Source: Agapanthus africanus
Lineage: Eukaryota > Streptophyta > Magnoliopsida > Asparagales > Amaryllidaceae
Length of the DNA: 64,000 nucleotides
Assembly (NCBI GenBank): GCA_030015575.1
Contig: CM057337.1
Coordinates: 298,740,044-298,804,043, forward strand
Direction: 5' to 3'
The translations under genes were made by a program, and so were the position numbers. Positions 32,108 through 43,572 of this stretch are shown piece by piece. Numbering within the stretch: the stretch's first letter is position 1; every line of letters begins with the position of its first letter. Below the pieces are notes generated by a model that saw only the letters and a list, made by a program, of their open reading frames with translations, had not been told where the DNA came from and made no database searches.

Positions 32108-32881
32108 CCTCAAAAACACTCATTTTCAAAATCACTCGATTCTGCAACGATATCAAGTTCATTACGCAAAAGGTTTTCTTAGAAACCTGTCGTAGCCCTC
32201 CGTCATTTTAGATAAGTACTATTTAGTATTCGTGCTACGTTTGTTGACTTCTGTCAAGGCATAGTGTGCGGTAGCTGATTTGCACTTATCTGTATAGCAT
32301 GAGATGCGATTGGATTAGGGTAGTCGTACAACCTTGTTGACCTCTGTCAAGGGTCATGCGGGTGGGTTTGATTCAATCATGAAATGACGGGTTGAACTTC
32401 ACTAGTGCACTATGATTTGTTGACCTCTGTCAGGGTCATAGCATGCTGGGGGCAAAAGTATTATCGGGAATTTCAAGTATTGAAATTTGCAATGAGACTG
32501 CATACCTTCTATAAGATAGTTGGATCCCGATACCTACTGCAAGTAAGAGTTACTCCTGGGAGAGTTTTACACATCACAATTAGCCAATCAAGTAGGTGTC
32601 TAGAAAGGTGTTAACGGGTTCATACCCCAGGGAAAACGAGGTTTATTTTAATTAGGTCCGTGCGAAAGCACGGGGAACCTCCCTCAAAGTACCGGCACTG
32701 GCCTGGCTAAAAAATTGGCGAATTTGTAAGGTGTAATTAATCTCGGCTAGTCTTACCTTTTAGGGTTTGAAAGAAGATTTGATAAAAACAGTGGGAGCCA
32801 TGCTGATTAGATAAGATAATAACCAATCTAATCCTGCAAAGAGGGCATGCAAAGTAATTATCCTTCTTTCTCTCCTAGTAG

Positions 32882-33118
32882 CGACCAATGTCACACCTTA
32901 ATCAAGATAATAATATGGATGTATTGACCGAACCCGCTTATTATACTGAGCAGGGGAACGTTGGTTCCACTCCAACTTATAAGTGTTATAAGTCCGAGCA
33001 GGAAATAGGGGAATATCCGGATTACCACGCCACCCAAACGAAGAATAAGCATGTTGATGCATCTTCTTCGGGTGTGTTAGTTATAGAGAACTGTTTCTCA
33101 GTACACTTTACGTCCTGA
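32882..33118 (+). pseudogene. E gag remnant fused to protease start
   Basis: Begins CGACCAATGTCACACC after the leader. An open frame from about 32888 reads MSHLNQDNNMDVLTEPAYYT, whose LTEPAYY resembles the gag entry KLTESYLYDW of A. It runs at once into TYKCYKSEQEIG, a ruined zinc knuckle, and SSSGVLVIENCFSVHFTS, the stretch before the protease. Gag is normally over 200 residues here, so the capsid-coding part has been deleted. Confidence 0.7.
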
Positions 33119-33480
33119 GTATTTGATACCGGATCAGGATCACGCATATGTAATATGTTACATGGGCTACAGAAAGGTAGAGAACTGGAAAAGGGTGATA
33201 TATCTTTAAGTGTTAGAGAATGGTGCAAGTGTTGCAGCCAAATCAATTGGCAGATATCACCATGTATTACCAAATACATTGATTCTGAACTAATGTTATT
33301 ATATACCGAACCTGATATACAACATTACATTAGTTTCTTTATTAAGTTAAAGAAAGGATATAATTCTTTATTGGTGGATAATGTTGTGAACATTTTCCTT
33401 AATCAAGAGTTGATTGGATCAGGCACGTTATATAATAGCATATAAGTTCTAAATCAAACCACAGTTCAAAGTATATAGAA
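33119..33480 (+). pseudogene. E protease remnant
   Basis: FDTGSGSHICNMLHGLQKGR keeps the aspartic protease active site (DTG) and the conserved HICN. A TGA stands four codons before it, and the rest decays into INWQISPCITKYIDSELMLL before a frame with LNQELIGSGTLYNSI, the end of the domain. Confidence 0.85.
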
Positions 33481-33505
33481 CACACACAAGAGGAGTAGTT
33501 CAGAA

Positions 33506-34360
33506 ATGAACGAATCCCTCTTGTGGCATTGTAGACTAGGTCATATTAATGCGACACGACTAGCTAAGTTACATAAGGATGAATATGAGAATCTGTTTGA
33601 ATTTTCATCTTATGATACTTGCCAGTCTTGTCTCAAAGGTAAAATGACCAATACTCCGTTTAGAGAAAGAGTTATTGAACTCTTGGGACGGATACATGAT
33701 GATGTACACGGTCCTATGTCTACAAATGCCAAGGATGGTTCTTCATACTTCATTATATTCACTGATCTTCTCTCAGGATTAACACATATGTTCCTGTTGA
33801 AACAAAAGTCTGAAACTTCTGAGAAATACAAGGAATATAAGCCTGAATTTAAGAACCAGACGGGTAGAAGTGTTAAGTCCTTCTATGTGATCAAGGAGAA
33901 GAAAACTTGGGCATGGAGTTCCTGGAGTTTCTAAAAGGATAATGGGATTCTCTCTTAGCTTACTCCTTCGAATACACCACAGCACAACGGTGTATCGGGG
34001 CGGAGGTATCGCACCCTATGAGATATGGCGCGCTCTATGATGAGTATTGCTGAGTTACCTGTTTCCTTTTGGAGTTATGCACTTGAGAAGCTGCATACCT
34101 ATTGAATGGGGTTCCAACCAAATCAGTGCCTACCACTACATATGAGATATGGAATGGAAAGAGACCATGTCTTAAACGAGTTAAGATATAGGTTTGTCCG
34201 GCCTATGTTGAAAAGCAAGAACCGAACAAGCTCGAGGCATGGTCAGTTCTGTAAGTTTGTTAGGATATCCCAAACATTTGCGAGGGTATATCTTCTACCT
34301 AACTGAGGAGCAAAAGGTGTTTTGTTTCTTAGCATGCCACATTTTTAGAAAAGGAATTTC
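33506..34360 (+). pseudogene. E GAG-pre-integrase and integrase remnant
   Basis: Open to about 33934: NESLLWHCRLGHINATRLAK and YDTCQSCLKGKMTNTPFRER form the His/Cys zinc motif, then IHDDVHGPMSTNAKDGSSYF and FIIFTDLLSGLTHMFLLKQK the core. The second catalytic segment, SDRGGEY in relatives, reads YVIKEKK, so that Asp is lost. After a stop, degraded pieces match TPxNTPQHNGVSxRRYRTL (about 33965-34015) and the KKPYLKHIK region (34150-34190). Confidence 0.88.
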
Positions 34361-34599
34361 TTGTGAAGAAATTTGTGGACATGAGGTAGAACTGGAAGTT
34401 ATTCCAGCTTGACAAACTAACAACTGATGATTTGGTGAAACCAAAGGATTCAATAGTCTCCAACGAACCTCAGCCTCTCCGCAAATACTGGTAGGGTTCC
34501 TCATCCACTTAAGAGATACTATAGTCTTCTCGGTGATAGTGGGAGCGAGGAGTTCATCATGGTAGATGATGGCCCAACTAGGTTCAGTCAGGCCATCAC

Positions 34600-35372
34600 G
34601 AGTAGAGACTTTGTGAAATGGCTGGATGCTATGCAATCAAAGATGGAATCCATGTAGACCAACAAAGTATGACTTTGAATGTTGCACCTGAAGGGGTAAA
34701 ACCCATTGGGAACAAATAGATCTTGAGAAGTTCCTTGGTGTAAATGGAAAAGTTGAGACTTTCAAACCTATGCTTAAGTCCATCAGGATCAATGCAAGCA
34801 TCGCAGAGCTGGAACATCTGTTTTGATGTGGCAGTAAAAAAGTTTGACTTCATCAAAACGGTAGATGAACCTAGTATACACAAGAAGGTTGTAGAGAGTA
34901 AGGCGGTCTTCCACGTATTGTACATAGGTGACATACTCTTGATAGGAAATGGTTTTCTATGCTACACTCGGTCAAGCTCCTCTTATAACGATGATTCTCC
35001 ATAAAAGATCTGGATGATACCTACTACATCTTATGGATTGTGATCTATGGTGATAGATCTAAGTGGATGTTGGGAGTGTCCTAAATCCAGGTATAATAAC
35101 ACCATACTAAAAGGGTTTAGTATGGAGGATTCTAATCGTTGTGGTTCGTCCACTCACTCAGGAATCACTCTCTCCAAAAAGTGGTCTCCCAAGACTGATT
35201 TGAAGAGAGATCGCAAGCAAGGGATACACTATGCTTCGGCGGTAGGGTTTGTCATGTATGCGATGTTATGTAACAGACTAGATGTAGCTGACTCACTAGG
35301 AGTAGTGATCAGGAATCAATCGGATCATGGCAGAATCACTGGACAGCTGTGGAGGACATTCTTAACTACTTG
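34600..35372 (+). pseudogene. E reverse transcriptase remnant with central deletion
   Basis: Starts with FVKWLDAMQSKMESM and a TAG, then loses the palm between the counterpart of KVETFK and LKSIR (near 34760-34790), which removes the first catalytic Asp. It continues with SQSWNICFDVAVKKFDFIKT, VDEPSIHKKVVESKAVFHVL and YIGDILLIGNGF, so the YVDD box reads YIGD. Later pieces are ILKGFSMEDSNRCGSSTHSG and MYAMLCNRLDVADSLGVV. It cannot polymerise DNA. Confidence 0.88.
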
Positions 35373-35866
35373 AGAAGCACTAAAAGAATGTTCTTGGTTT
35401 GAGCTTCCACAGTGATAAGGTCGACTGAAAGTCAGTCACAGGCATTGTCTTTATCCTCAGTTGAGGGACGGTATGTTGGAAGAGTTCCAAGCTAGATACC
35501 GTGACATACTAGACGATAAAGGCCAATTATATCGCTACCAACGATGCTGCCAAAGAAGCTGTCTGGATGAAGAAGTTCATTGCTGAGCTTGGTGTGTTTC
35601 CATCCATTGAGCATCCAATACCTGTGTATTATGATAACAATGGAGCAGTGGCTTTGGCCAAGGAACCCAGGTCCTATCAGAGATCCAGACATATTCTGAG
35701 GCGGTATCACCTGATCCGGGAGATAGTTGATCGCCGGGAGATCGAGGTCTGGAGAGTTGACATGAAGGATAACGTAGCAGATCCACTCACAAAGGCCCTC
35801 CCCCAGACACAATTTGAGAGACTTTTTGGGATGTTGGGTATGAGATACTACAACACATGGCCTTAG
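35373..35866 (+). pseudogene. E RNase H remnant
   Basis: The first part is frameshifted (TKRMFLV, DSKSVTGIVFILS and CWKSSK equivalents, 35375-35495). The end is open: MKKFIAELGVFPSIEHPIPV, YYDNNGAVALAKEPRSYQRS, RHILRRYHLIREIVDRREIE and ADPLTKALPQTQFERLFGML. This C-terminal stretch is unusually well kept compared with the RT before it. It ends just ahead of the PPT. Confidence 0.9.
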
Positions 35867-35880
35867 TGCAAGTGGGAGAT
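35863..35880 (+). other. Polypurine tract of E
   Basis: TTAGTGCAAGTGGGAGAT immediately before the 3' LTR. Confidence 0.95.
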
Positions 35881-38007
35881 TGTTAGTTATATGTATGCCC
35901 TAGAGGCCATTATTGTACATATGATGTGTATTATAGTGGTTGCTTTGATATATATGAGAGGACTTTCTTGCTCGACATAATAGAATGCTATCTAGTTTTT
36001 CTTTGCCTTAACATGTAGACTTGTATTGTAATACCATCTTGCTCTCACATGTTGATAAAGCCCTTAGGATATGTACTTGACAACCAGGACTATGATGGAG
36101 ATCATACTAGTGGGGCTATGGTAGTTCACAAGTACATCCTTCAATTGTTCCTAGTCGAGGGAATATCGAGACAGGGTATCGATATTCCAGAGTAGACTAG
36201 CGTATACGCTTCTTGACCCATATGATGGGTGATGGTTGATGCTACATACATTGGTGTTTGACATCAGAGATGGTATACGGGTGCTCAGTGGAGACTGGGT
36301 ACACTGAACAGGACCAGCCGAGGACTCCTATGTGGTAGTATACCTATCGTCAGATAGCAGTCCTCTGGTGACACTGGTACAGGTTAGTCTATAGACCCGA
36401 GATCGTCATAGTGTCTTGTGCGTCTCCCACTGTGCTTTGATTTCCTCTCTACCACGCTCAAAGGAGACATGCAAACAGGTGGATTTTGGGTATAGTCCCG
36501 AGTCGTATGGAGGCAATGAGCGATAGGAGGGGTTTCGTCTCTCCCGGTATTAGGGGTTGATGTTGTGCTATGCTCGATTAGCTATAAATGGAAGTCCCTG
36601 GCCAGAGCTGCTGCCGATATTTACTGATAAGTGTTATCAGTAGTTTCTCGAACCGTTATAGGCCAAAAATCGGCATGTCTTATCACGTTACTGGGGTCTG
36701 ACGATTTCCACCCCTAGACATGATATGCGACATATCATATGAAGAGACCGGATTGTACGGTAGTGTTACTGATAGGCTTCATAGAGACTATGGACGGGCT
36801 TGCTTGTTGATCTTCATATCGCTCAATACCCGGGTAGCCATTACGTCCAGCAAGTACCGCTGACAGCTTGTTGGTGACAGATGTGATCATCACCTGCTGC
36901 TGGCGTATTGACGAGTCTTTAGAGTCCCACACAGAAGTTCCCTGGTTCAAGCGAAACGAAGTAGGATACATATGCGATATGTGTGTGGGCCTGATTAAAT
37001 ACGAGTATGTGATACCGTATTGTAATCTGGCAGTCATCTGTTATCGGTTCGGTTATATGTGATATAACCAGTTTGTCGAATCAAGTGTTGATTCGATAAT
37101 ATGATATACAGATAAATGATATTAGTCGGTCATATATGATATAACCGGATTATTAGATCAAGTGTTGATTTAATAATGTGATATAAATTATATGTGATAC
37201 AATTATATATTAACTAATATCATTAGCTCACTGATTATTCTTCATTAAATATATATTATTATAAATGATATATAAATATATATATAATAATGAAGCATGG
37301 CATTTAAATTTCTATTTTGTGAAATTAGAAATGAGGTGGAAAATGAAGCATGGTTGCAAGTATCGTTTTTTCTTTAGATTATTCTTCTTGACTCACTATT
37401 CAAGCATGGTTGCAATTTTATATTGCATAATTCCATGCTTGGATGAGTGAGGGGTCAAGAGTTTCCATTCATTCTTGCTCACTCTCAACACATAGCCATT
37501 TTTTTTGAGTTTCTCCCATGGTTGCTCTCTAGCTTCTTCTTTCCCCTCTTTTCTTGGCTCAAGCTTCAACCCTCACATGTGATATGAATCATGAAGCTTG
37601 AACATAAACTTGTGAGCTCTTGACATCCCCTAGTTCATCATCATACACTTGACTAGCGATCAAGTGTAGTGTGTTTCATACGCTAAAGTGTTTAGTGTAA
37701 AAGGTAGCTTGAGTTGGAGGGACTTCAAGTGGATCATCTTCGGCAAGAAGGTCATCGGAAGAAGCTCGTTCAAAATCTCAAGAGAAGCCCTGTGGAGTCG
37801 CGGGACTACTACACGGAGCAAGTGAAGAGAAGGACCGTCTACAAAGGTTGTATTCTTGTTCTCATGATGTAAAAGTAGTTTACATTAGCTATTGTCTAAA
37901 TCTCTAATTAAAAATTCTTAGTTTAGGGTTGCTTAGCATGACAATTTTTTGAAAATGGCATGGATGATGCCTCCCGAAACCTTGCTGTCGTGCTAGAGAA
38001 TCTTACA
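35881..38007 (+). repeat. 3' LTR of E
   Basis: 2127 bp, TGTTAGTTATATG to GAATCTTACA, followed by TSD TCTAA and the continuation of element C. Stem-loop at about 36615-36649. Confidence 0.95.
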
Positions 38008-38202
38008 TCTAATACCCAGGAAGCAGAGTTAATTGAAAAACAGTTTTCTGTTAGAAAGACACCTGAAGTGGAAGCATCGCCATGCTTCTTCTTCTGGAGG
38101 CTGTCCAGGTATCCAACGCAGTTTCGCTTCCAGTGCCCAGTCTGGTGGCAGTGGAAGCATTCCCCTCGTCCAGTCGCAGCAACCCCTATCTTGTTCTTTC
38201 CA
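38008..38202 (-). pseudogene. C zinc knuckle and protease entry
   Basis: Minus strand: a complete CCHC zinc knuckle CFHCHQTGHWKRNC (about 38117-38158), then KKKHGDASTSGVFLTENCFS and INSASWVL, which joins across E to DTGSGSHICN at 28169. The knuckle binds element RNA for packaging. D2 cuts the gene at 38202. The frame is one base out with the gag frame beyond D2, so a small indel separates them. Confidence 0.9.
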
Positions 38203-39996
38203 TGTAACATTTCAGAAAATAATTTATTTTAAATTTTTATAAATAAATAATAAATATTAGGAATATTTTAATTATGCGGTATAATTAAATACCGATAAAG
38301 TGGAAAATATTTGGAAAATTATAGAAATTTCTAAAAAGAGGGTGCTTTGTGTAATTTATGCAAATTATGAAATTTTATGATTTATTATAAACTATTTTAA
38401 TGCTAATCGCGGTTAAATATCGCTAATCGCGCATTAAGCTTTTTTTGCACAAAACATGCACCATATCATTTTTTTACATTTGTGTTACATTTTCCTACAT
38501 GGCCTTTTCTTCATTTTCATTCATGGTTTGGTTTTATGTGAGAAGAGAAAAAAAAGGGAAAGAAAATAGAAAAGAAAACAAGAAAAAGAAAAGTTAAGAG
38601 GTATGGGCATGAGAGAGAAAGGTGAGGGTTTTCTTTGACCAAGTGCCATTGCAATCATTCATCATCTTCATCATCTTTCTTCTTCCCTCATTCTCTCATG
38701 GAAGCACCTCCTCCCTCCCCTTCTTCAAGCCATAAAGCTCCAACAAAAACAACCTAAAACCACATCTCCATTTCATTAAAAATGTTCACAAGCTCAAGGG
38801 AAGCACATTGGACCAAGAAAAATCAAATTTTGAGGACTTTAGGCAACTCAAGAATTTTCTTGAGTTGCCAATTGAGGTAATTTCTGCACCATTAGCATTA
38901 TATTTCCACTACCTTAGCACCCATACAAGATTAGAAGTGTTTTGATGCGGTTTAGTGAACTTTGAAAATCCCTAGTTAGGGTTTTGTGGAATTCTTGAGT
39001 TGTGATGTGTAATTGAGCTTAATAGAGGCCACACAAACCCCCTAGTGTTAGAATTCAGACCCAAACCTGAGACTAAACCCCGGAACGAGAACTTTGAATT
39101 TCTGCCGACATTGAAATTGTGAAAATTGTGATAGGAAAACTGAATCTGCTAACACCCGGAGACTTATAAAATTATTTAGCAAACACAGAGGAGTGTACAG
39201 GCACCTAGTAAGCATCACCTAAGACCCCAGCCCCTATACGCTCACCCAGGCCGCAAATAAATCCCCTCTGGCCGTAAATTGTGGCCAGACCTGGTCAATT
39301 TTGGTTCGTGCTTGTTCTGTAGATCCATCTCCAGTAAACTAGACCCTCCATATATGCAAAATTGGCTAATTTCACTTATGGTCAAATATGGATCATGTTT
39401 TCTAAGTTTCTGAATTCGTTTTGCGGCTTTTAATGCATTTGGTTATGGTTTTTGATATTGTATTTCCGTCGTGTGGCGTTTGAACGTCAACGGCCAGGGT
39501 TACTGATCGTGTTTTGCATACGAGGCTATAGGTTTTGACCTATGAGCGAAACGTGTGCCGTTTTGGTTTCCGACTTGATTTTAATACGCATTTGCGATGT
39601 GTTATGATATGTAGGTACCCCACGAGGATTTCAAGACAGTAAAGAAGAGGATGGCAGCATCGACATCGGCAAGCAAGAGGAGGTGAGTAGATTTATATCT
39701 ATGGGGGAAGTCGGGTGGATGGGGTATAGCACCCCCGCAAAGTTGTGAGAATTGATGTGATGTGATATGGATATACATTGACATGTTGTTGAGAGATATG
39801 AACACTTAGAAAGAGAAGTTTTAGGGGATCATGGGTTTAGTGTTAGCGAGAATTGAAGAAAGGACTTTAGTGGATTTCTTAGTCACGAAACCCTAGAGTA
39901 AAGATTTGCATACACGCGCACACACACATTCACTTGCATTTACTTTCTTGTGCATATATGGGGATGTGTATATATGTATATACGCACGGGTATGGC
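38203..39996 (+). repeat. D2 solo gypsy LTR, first segment
   Basis: Begins TGTAACATTTCAG like D1. D2 has no second LTR or internal region: it is a single LTR of about 4.36 kb once the inserts A and B2 are removed, bounded by TTCCA (38198-38202) and TTCCC (62569-62573). It holds a purine-rich tract near 38530-38600 and the segment GAGGTGAGTAGATTTATATC (39679-39698), which matches D1's GGTGAGTAGATTTAACATC. The open frames here are short and unlike any known protein. Confidence 0.88.
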
Positions 39997-41946
39997 TGTA
40001 AGTTCATGTCACGCACCCCACGGGCTTGCGGGGAGGCTGAATATATGATAAACGATTATCAAATCTTCGTAACACGGACTTGAGCATACGGATCGTATCT
40101 AAACCATTACTAGCAAACTACGAAATGTTTAACTACTCGGATTCGATGTTATACCTCACGTTACTTGTCCTTCAGGTCTTCATCGATGTCCTCCACTCCT
40201 CGTAGGATCTTTGGAACGTCGGCACCTCAACGGCCTCCTCGAGTCAAAGACGATCCACCCGAGTGCTTCTACTTCAAGCTTCACCTCTAATCTTGAGGTA
40301 ACTAGGTTTCTTTAGTTGCTAATCAAAGTCACCTAGGTGATATAGAGTGAGGTTATGGATTAATTAGTCTATCTAATCCTTGATCTCAACACATGAGAGG
40401 GGAGGATTAGGGTTTGAAGAGTGAGAGAGCCTGAGGAGAGAGAAGGTGAGGATAATAATCATAATGAAAAAATGAATCCTTCTTGAATATATGAAGCATA
40501 ATCATTTATCAAATAAAATAAAATAAATGATTTATCATCATGCTTCATTTATTCATTGTGAGATTCATTACATGAGTCATTAACCATTTAATGCAATATT
40601 AAATGATATGAATGAATCACACAAATGAGTCATTAGATCATTAAATGCTTATGCCACCTTAACCCTCAAGTCATCACCCTTCTAGAAACTTCCCACCAAA
40701 TTACGAGAACGCCCCTCCTATCCGTGAAAGCACGGAAAAGCTTTAGACTGTATAAATCCAATAATCTGATACGAGAATCTGGCTTAAACCAAAGCCGGCT
40801 AGTAAAAACTGTCCGAACGTCGTACGTGCGTAAACACGCGTATGCGTCCGAACCCTTGTCGTAAAACCATACGACCTCTATATCGTTTCTCCTGGAGCAG
40901 GGAAACTCTCTGTGTGGGACTCTAAAGTCTAGACACTATGCTGGCAGTGGGTTTAACCACAGACCGCAAGCGGCACTAGCTGTACGTAACGGTCCCTAGG
41001 TAGATGTCGATAAGAAGGACGATGAGGAATCCATCCGAACTCCTACTGAGCCTGATGTGACATTCTCCGTACAGTCCGGTCTGTTCGTCTAGGATTATCG
41101 CATATCGGGCGTAGGGGGCGGCAAGCGTCAGTCTCCTAATAGCGGTATAAGTCGTGTCGGAGCGTAGCCCATTACACCTTGAGAAACTACTGGAACCTAC
41201 CAGTAAATCTCGCTTTCCCTGGCCAGGGACTTTGTGTAATGGCTCTCTGACACAGCGCGATATCAACTCCCAATACCGGGAGAGACGAATCCTGTCTAAC
41301 CGCCACTGCCTCCAAGTGCTCGGGACTGCACCCAACTGCTACCTGTTTGCACGACTCCTTTGAGCCGTGGTAGGGTAGCAATCTATGAACAGTGAGACAC
41401 ACTCGAAGCGAAGTAGTAGTGTCAAGTCTGCGGACTATGCTGTACTCATGTCACCTGGGAACTGTTAACTGACGACGGGTATAATACCAACCAACAGTTC
41501 CCTGCGAGTCCTGTCCAGTATACCCGTAACCTAACGAGCACCTGTATACTATCTCCAGTACGACGTACTGATGGCTGTGGGACAGACCATCTCCCCAACT
41601 GGGATGAGAAGCGTACACACTAGTCTACTCTGGAATATCGATGCCCTGTCTCGATAATCCAATGACCAGGGACCTGTATAGGATGTTGCTTATAGACTAC
41701 CCAGCCCCCACTAGTGTGACTGCCATCACAACGCTGGTAATCAAGCAAATATCCTATGGGCTTTACTAATATGTATAAATGATACGTTACAAGAAACATA
41801 TGCACATATTAAAGTAGAATCAAACCAAGTAGCATACTACCATTTTTAGCAAGACTGATATATAACTGTGAATATCCCAAGCTTCCGTTAAGTAATATAC
41901 AAACTAGTATGATACAGTAATGGCCTCTAGGGCATAAACACTAACA
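39997..41946 (-). repeat. 3' LTR of A (left)
   Basis: 1950 bp; on the minus strand TGTTAGTGTTTATGCCC to CATGAACTTACA. Palindrome CCCTGGCCAGGG at 41217-41228, stem-loop at 41181-41211. Confidence 0.95.
41181..41228 (-). promoter_or_regulatory. LTR palindrome and stem-loop (A left LTR)
   Basis: Minus strand CCCTGGCCAGGG, then GAGATT-TACTGG-TAGGTT-CCAGTA-GTTTCTC. The right LTR has one change in the outer arm (GAGTTT). Confidence 0.7.
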
Positions 41947-41963
41947 ATCTCCAACTTGCACTA
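41947..41963 (-). other. Polypurine tract of A
   Basis: Minus strand TAGTGCAAGTTGGAGAT, one purine interrupted by T compared with G and E. Confidence 0.9.
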
Positions 41964-42614
41964 GGGCCATGTACTGGCATATCGCAGACCTATCATCTCG
42001 AATAGCTTCTCGAACTGCGTCTGAGAAATGGCCTTTGTGAATGGATCAACAGTGTTATTCTCTATATCTACTCTCTTTACCTCGATCTCCCGGCGATCTA
42101 TGATCTCCCTGATCAGGTGATACTGCCTTAAGATGTGTCTGGACTTCTGATAGGTACTGGGTTTCTTCGCTAAAGCTATAGCGCCGTTGTTGTCGCAATA
42201 CAGAGCTATTGGACCAACACTGGTAGGAACCAACTAAAGTTCTGTGAGGAATTTCTACGTCCAGACAGCTTCTTTTGCGGCATCGCAAGCTGCTATGTAC
42301 TCCGCTTCCATCGTTGTGTCAGCAATGGTTTCCTGCTTGGAACTCTTCCAACAGACCGCCCCTCCATTGAGGGTAAAGACATAACCCGACATGGACTTGG
42401 AGTCATCCTTGTCACTCTGGAAGCTGGAGTCGGCAAAGGCCTCGATCTGGAGGTCTTTTCCGCCATACACCAAGAACATCTCCTTAGTCCTCCTCAGGTA
42501 CTTGAGAATGTTCTTTACTGCTATCCAGTGCTTCTCCCTTGGGTTTGCCTGATACCGGCTTACAACGCTCAATGCGTATGCTACATCTGCTCTGGTACAT
42601 AACATCGCATACAT
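41961..42614 (-). pseudogene. A RNase H (copia)
   Basis: Minus strand. The frame at 42255-42614 covers the RT end and RNase H start: MYAMLCTRADVAYALSVVSR, KNILKYLRRTKEMFLVYGGK, LQIEAFADSSFQSDKDDSKS and TMEAEYIAACDAAKEAVWT. A stop follows, then 41961-42233 gives IALYCDNNGAIALAKKPSTY, RHILRQYHLIREIIDRREIE and VDPFTKAISQTQFEKLFEMI. The acidic catalytic residues are visible. Domain order and end position match G. Confidence 0.92.
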
Positions 42615-43560
42615 TATAGAGCCTACCGCAGAAGCGTAGGGTATAATCTACATGCGATCCCTTTCCAAATCAATCTTGGGAGACATCTCTTTGGAGAGGG
42701 TGATTCCGTGACAAGCCGGTAGGTTACCGCGCTTAGAATCTTCCATACTGAATCTATTCAATATGGTGTCTATGTACCTGGACTGCGAAAGTCCCAACAT
42801 CCTTTTTGATCTATTACGATAGATCCGGATCCCCAGAATGTAGGTGGCATCACCCAGGTCCTTCATGGAGAATTTCTGTGACAAGAATCTTTTGACCGAC
42901 TGTAACATAGGAATATCATTTTCTATTAGGAGAATGTCATCCACGTACAAGACGAGAAATACTACAGCTCTCCCTACAATCTTACTGTATATGCATGGTT
43001 CATCTGAATTTTTGATAAAGTCGAATTCTTTGACAGCATCATCAAAACAGATGTTCCAACTCCGCGATGCCTGCTTTAGTCCATAAATGGACTTAACCAA
43101 CTTGCATACTTTACCGCTGCTCCCACTCTAAATGAATCCCTCTGGCTGATCCATATAGACGCACTCTTCCAAATTACCATTTAGAAAGGTCGTCTTTACG
43201 TCCATCTGCCAGATCTCATAATCGTGGAAGGCAGCAATAGAAAGAAGGACCCGATGGATTTGTGCATAGCCACTGGAGAAAAGGTTTCATCATAGTCCAA
43301 ACCAGGTCTTTGACGGAAACCCTTTGCAACAAGTCTAGCCTTATAGGTTTCAACCTATCTATCTACACCAATCTTCCTTTTGAAGATCCATTTGCATCCT
43401 ACGTGTTTTACCCCATCTGGAGCAATGTCCAAAGTCCATACTTTGTCAGTGTACATGGACTCCATTTCGGTCCACATTGCATCCAGCCATTTTACTGAGT
43501 CGCCACTCTGAATGGCTTGCTGGAAGCTATTAGGGTCATCATCATCAATGACGCAATCCT
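42615..43560 (-). pseudogene. A reverse transcriptase (copia), frameshifted
   Basis: Minus strand. The front part (about 43498-43262) reads VKWLDAMWTEMESMYTDKVW in one frame, shifts by one base near 43252 relative to G, and continues [20 protein letters not shown] with the first catalytic Asp present. The open part 43100-42648 holds SIYGLKQASRSWNICFDDAV, LYVDDILLIENDIPMLQSV, FSMKDLGDATYILGIRIYRN and RYIDTILNRFSMEDSKRGNL. A TAG ends it where G reads MSIIPYASAVGS. Both catalytic boxes survive, so death is by frame, not by active site. Confidence 0.92.
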
Positions 43561-43572
43561 CTCTATCCCCAT

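Larger units (their letters stand above)
30346..32881 (+). other. E leader: conserved untranslated region
   Basis: About 2.5 kb without credible coding frames, colinear with the leaders of F, A, B2 and C. It contains block L1 (31288-31425), block L2 (31628-31710), a tandem pair of 113-bp modules (31844-31956 and 31995-32107), CCCTCCGTCATTTTAG near 32196, three inverted-repeat motifs (32240-32266, 32332-32357, 32415-32440) and GTTGGATCCCGAT near 32519. It ends in a splice-acceptor-like pyrimidine tract and TAG before CGACC. Confidence 0.8.
28172..38007 (+). mobile_element. E: Ty1/copia element, degenerate
   Basis: LTRs, PBS, PPT and perfect TSDs TCTAA (28167-28171, 38008-38012). It lies inside the protease active-site coding of C. 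The internal region is a long leader, a short gag/protease remnant, GAG-pre-integrase and integrase, a gutted RT and an RNase H. Gag is almost wholly missing and the centre of RT is deleted, so the copy depends on other elements. LTR divergence by eye is several percent, older than B2. Confidence 0.95.

Noticed and set aside
33022-33279. Minus-strand frames opposite E protease and integrase
   Set aside because: Antisense shadows of the plus-strand pol remnant.
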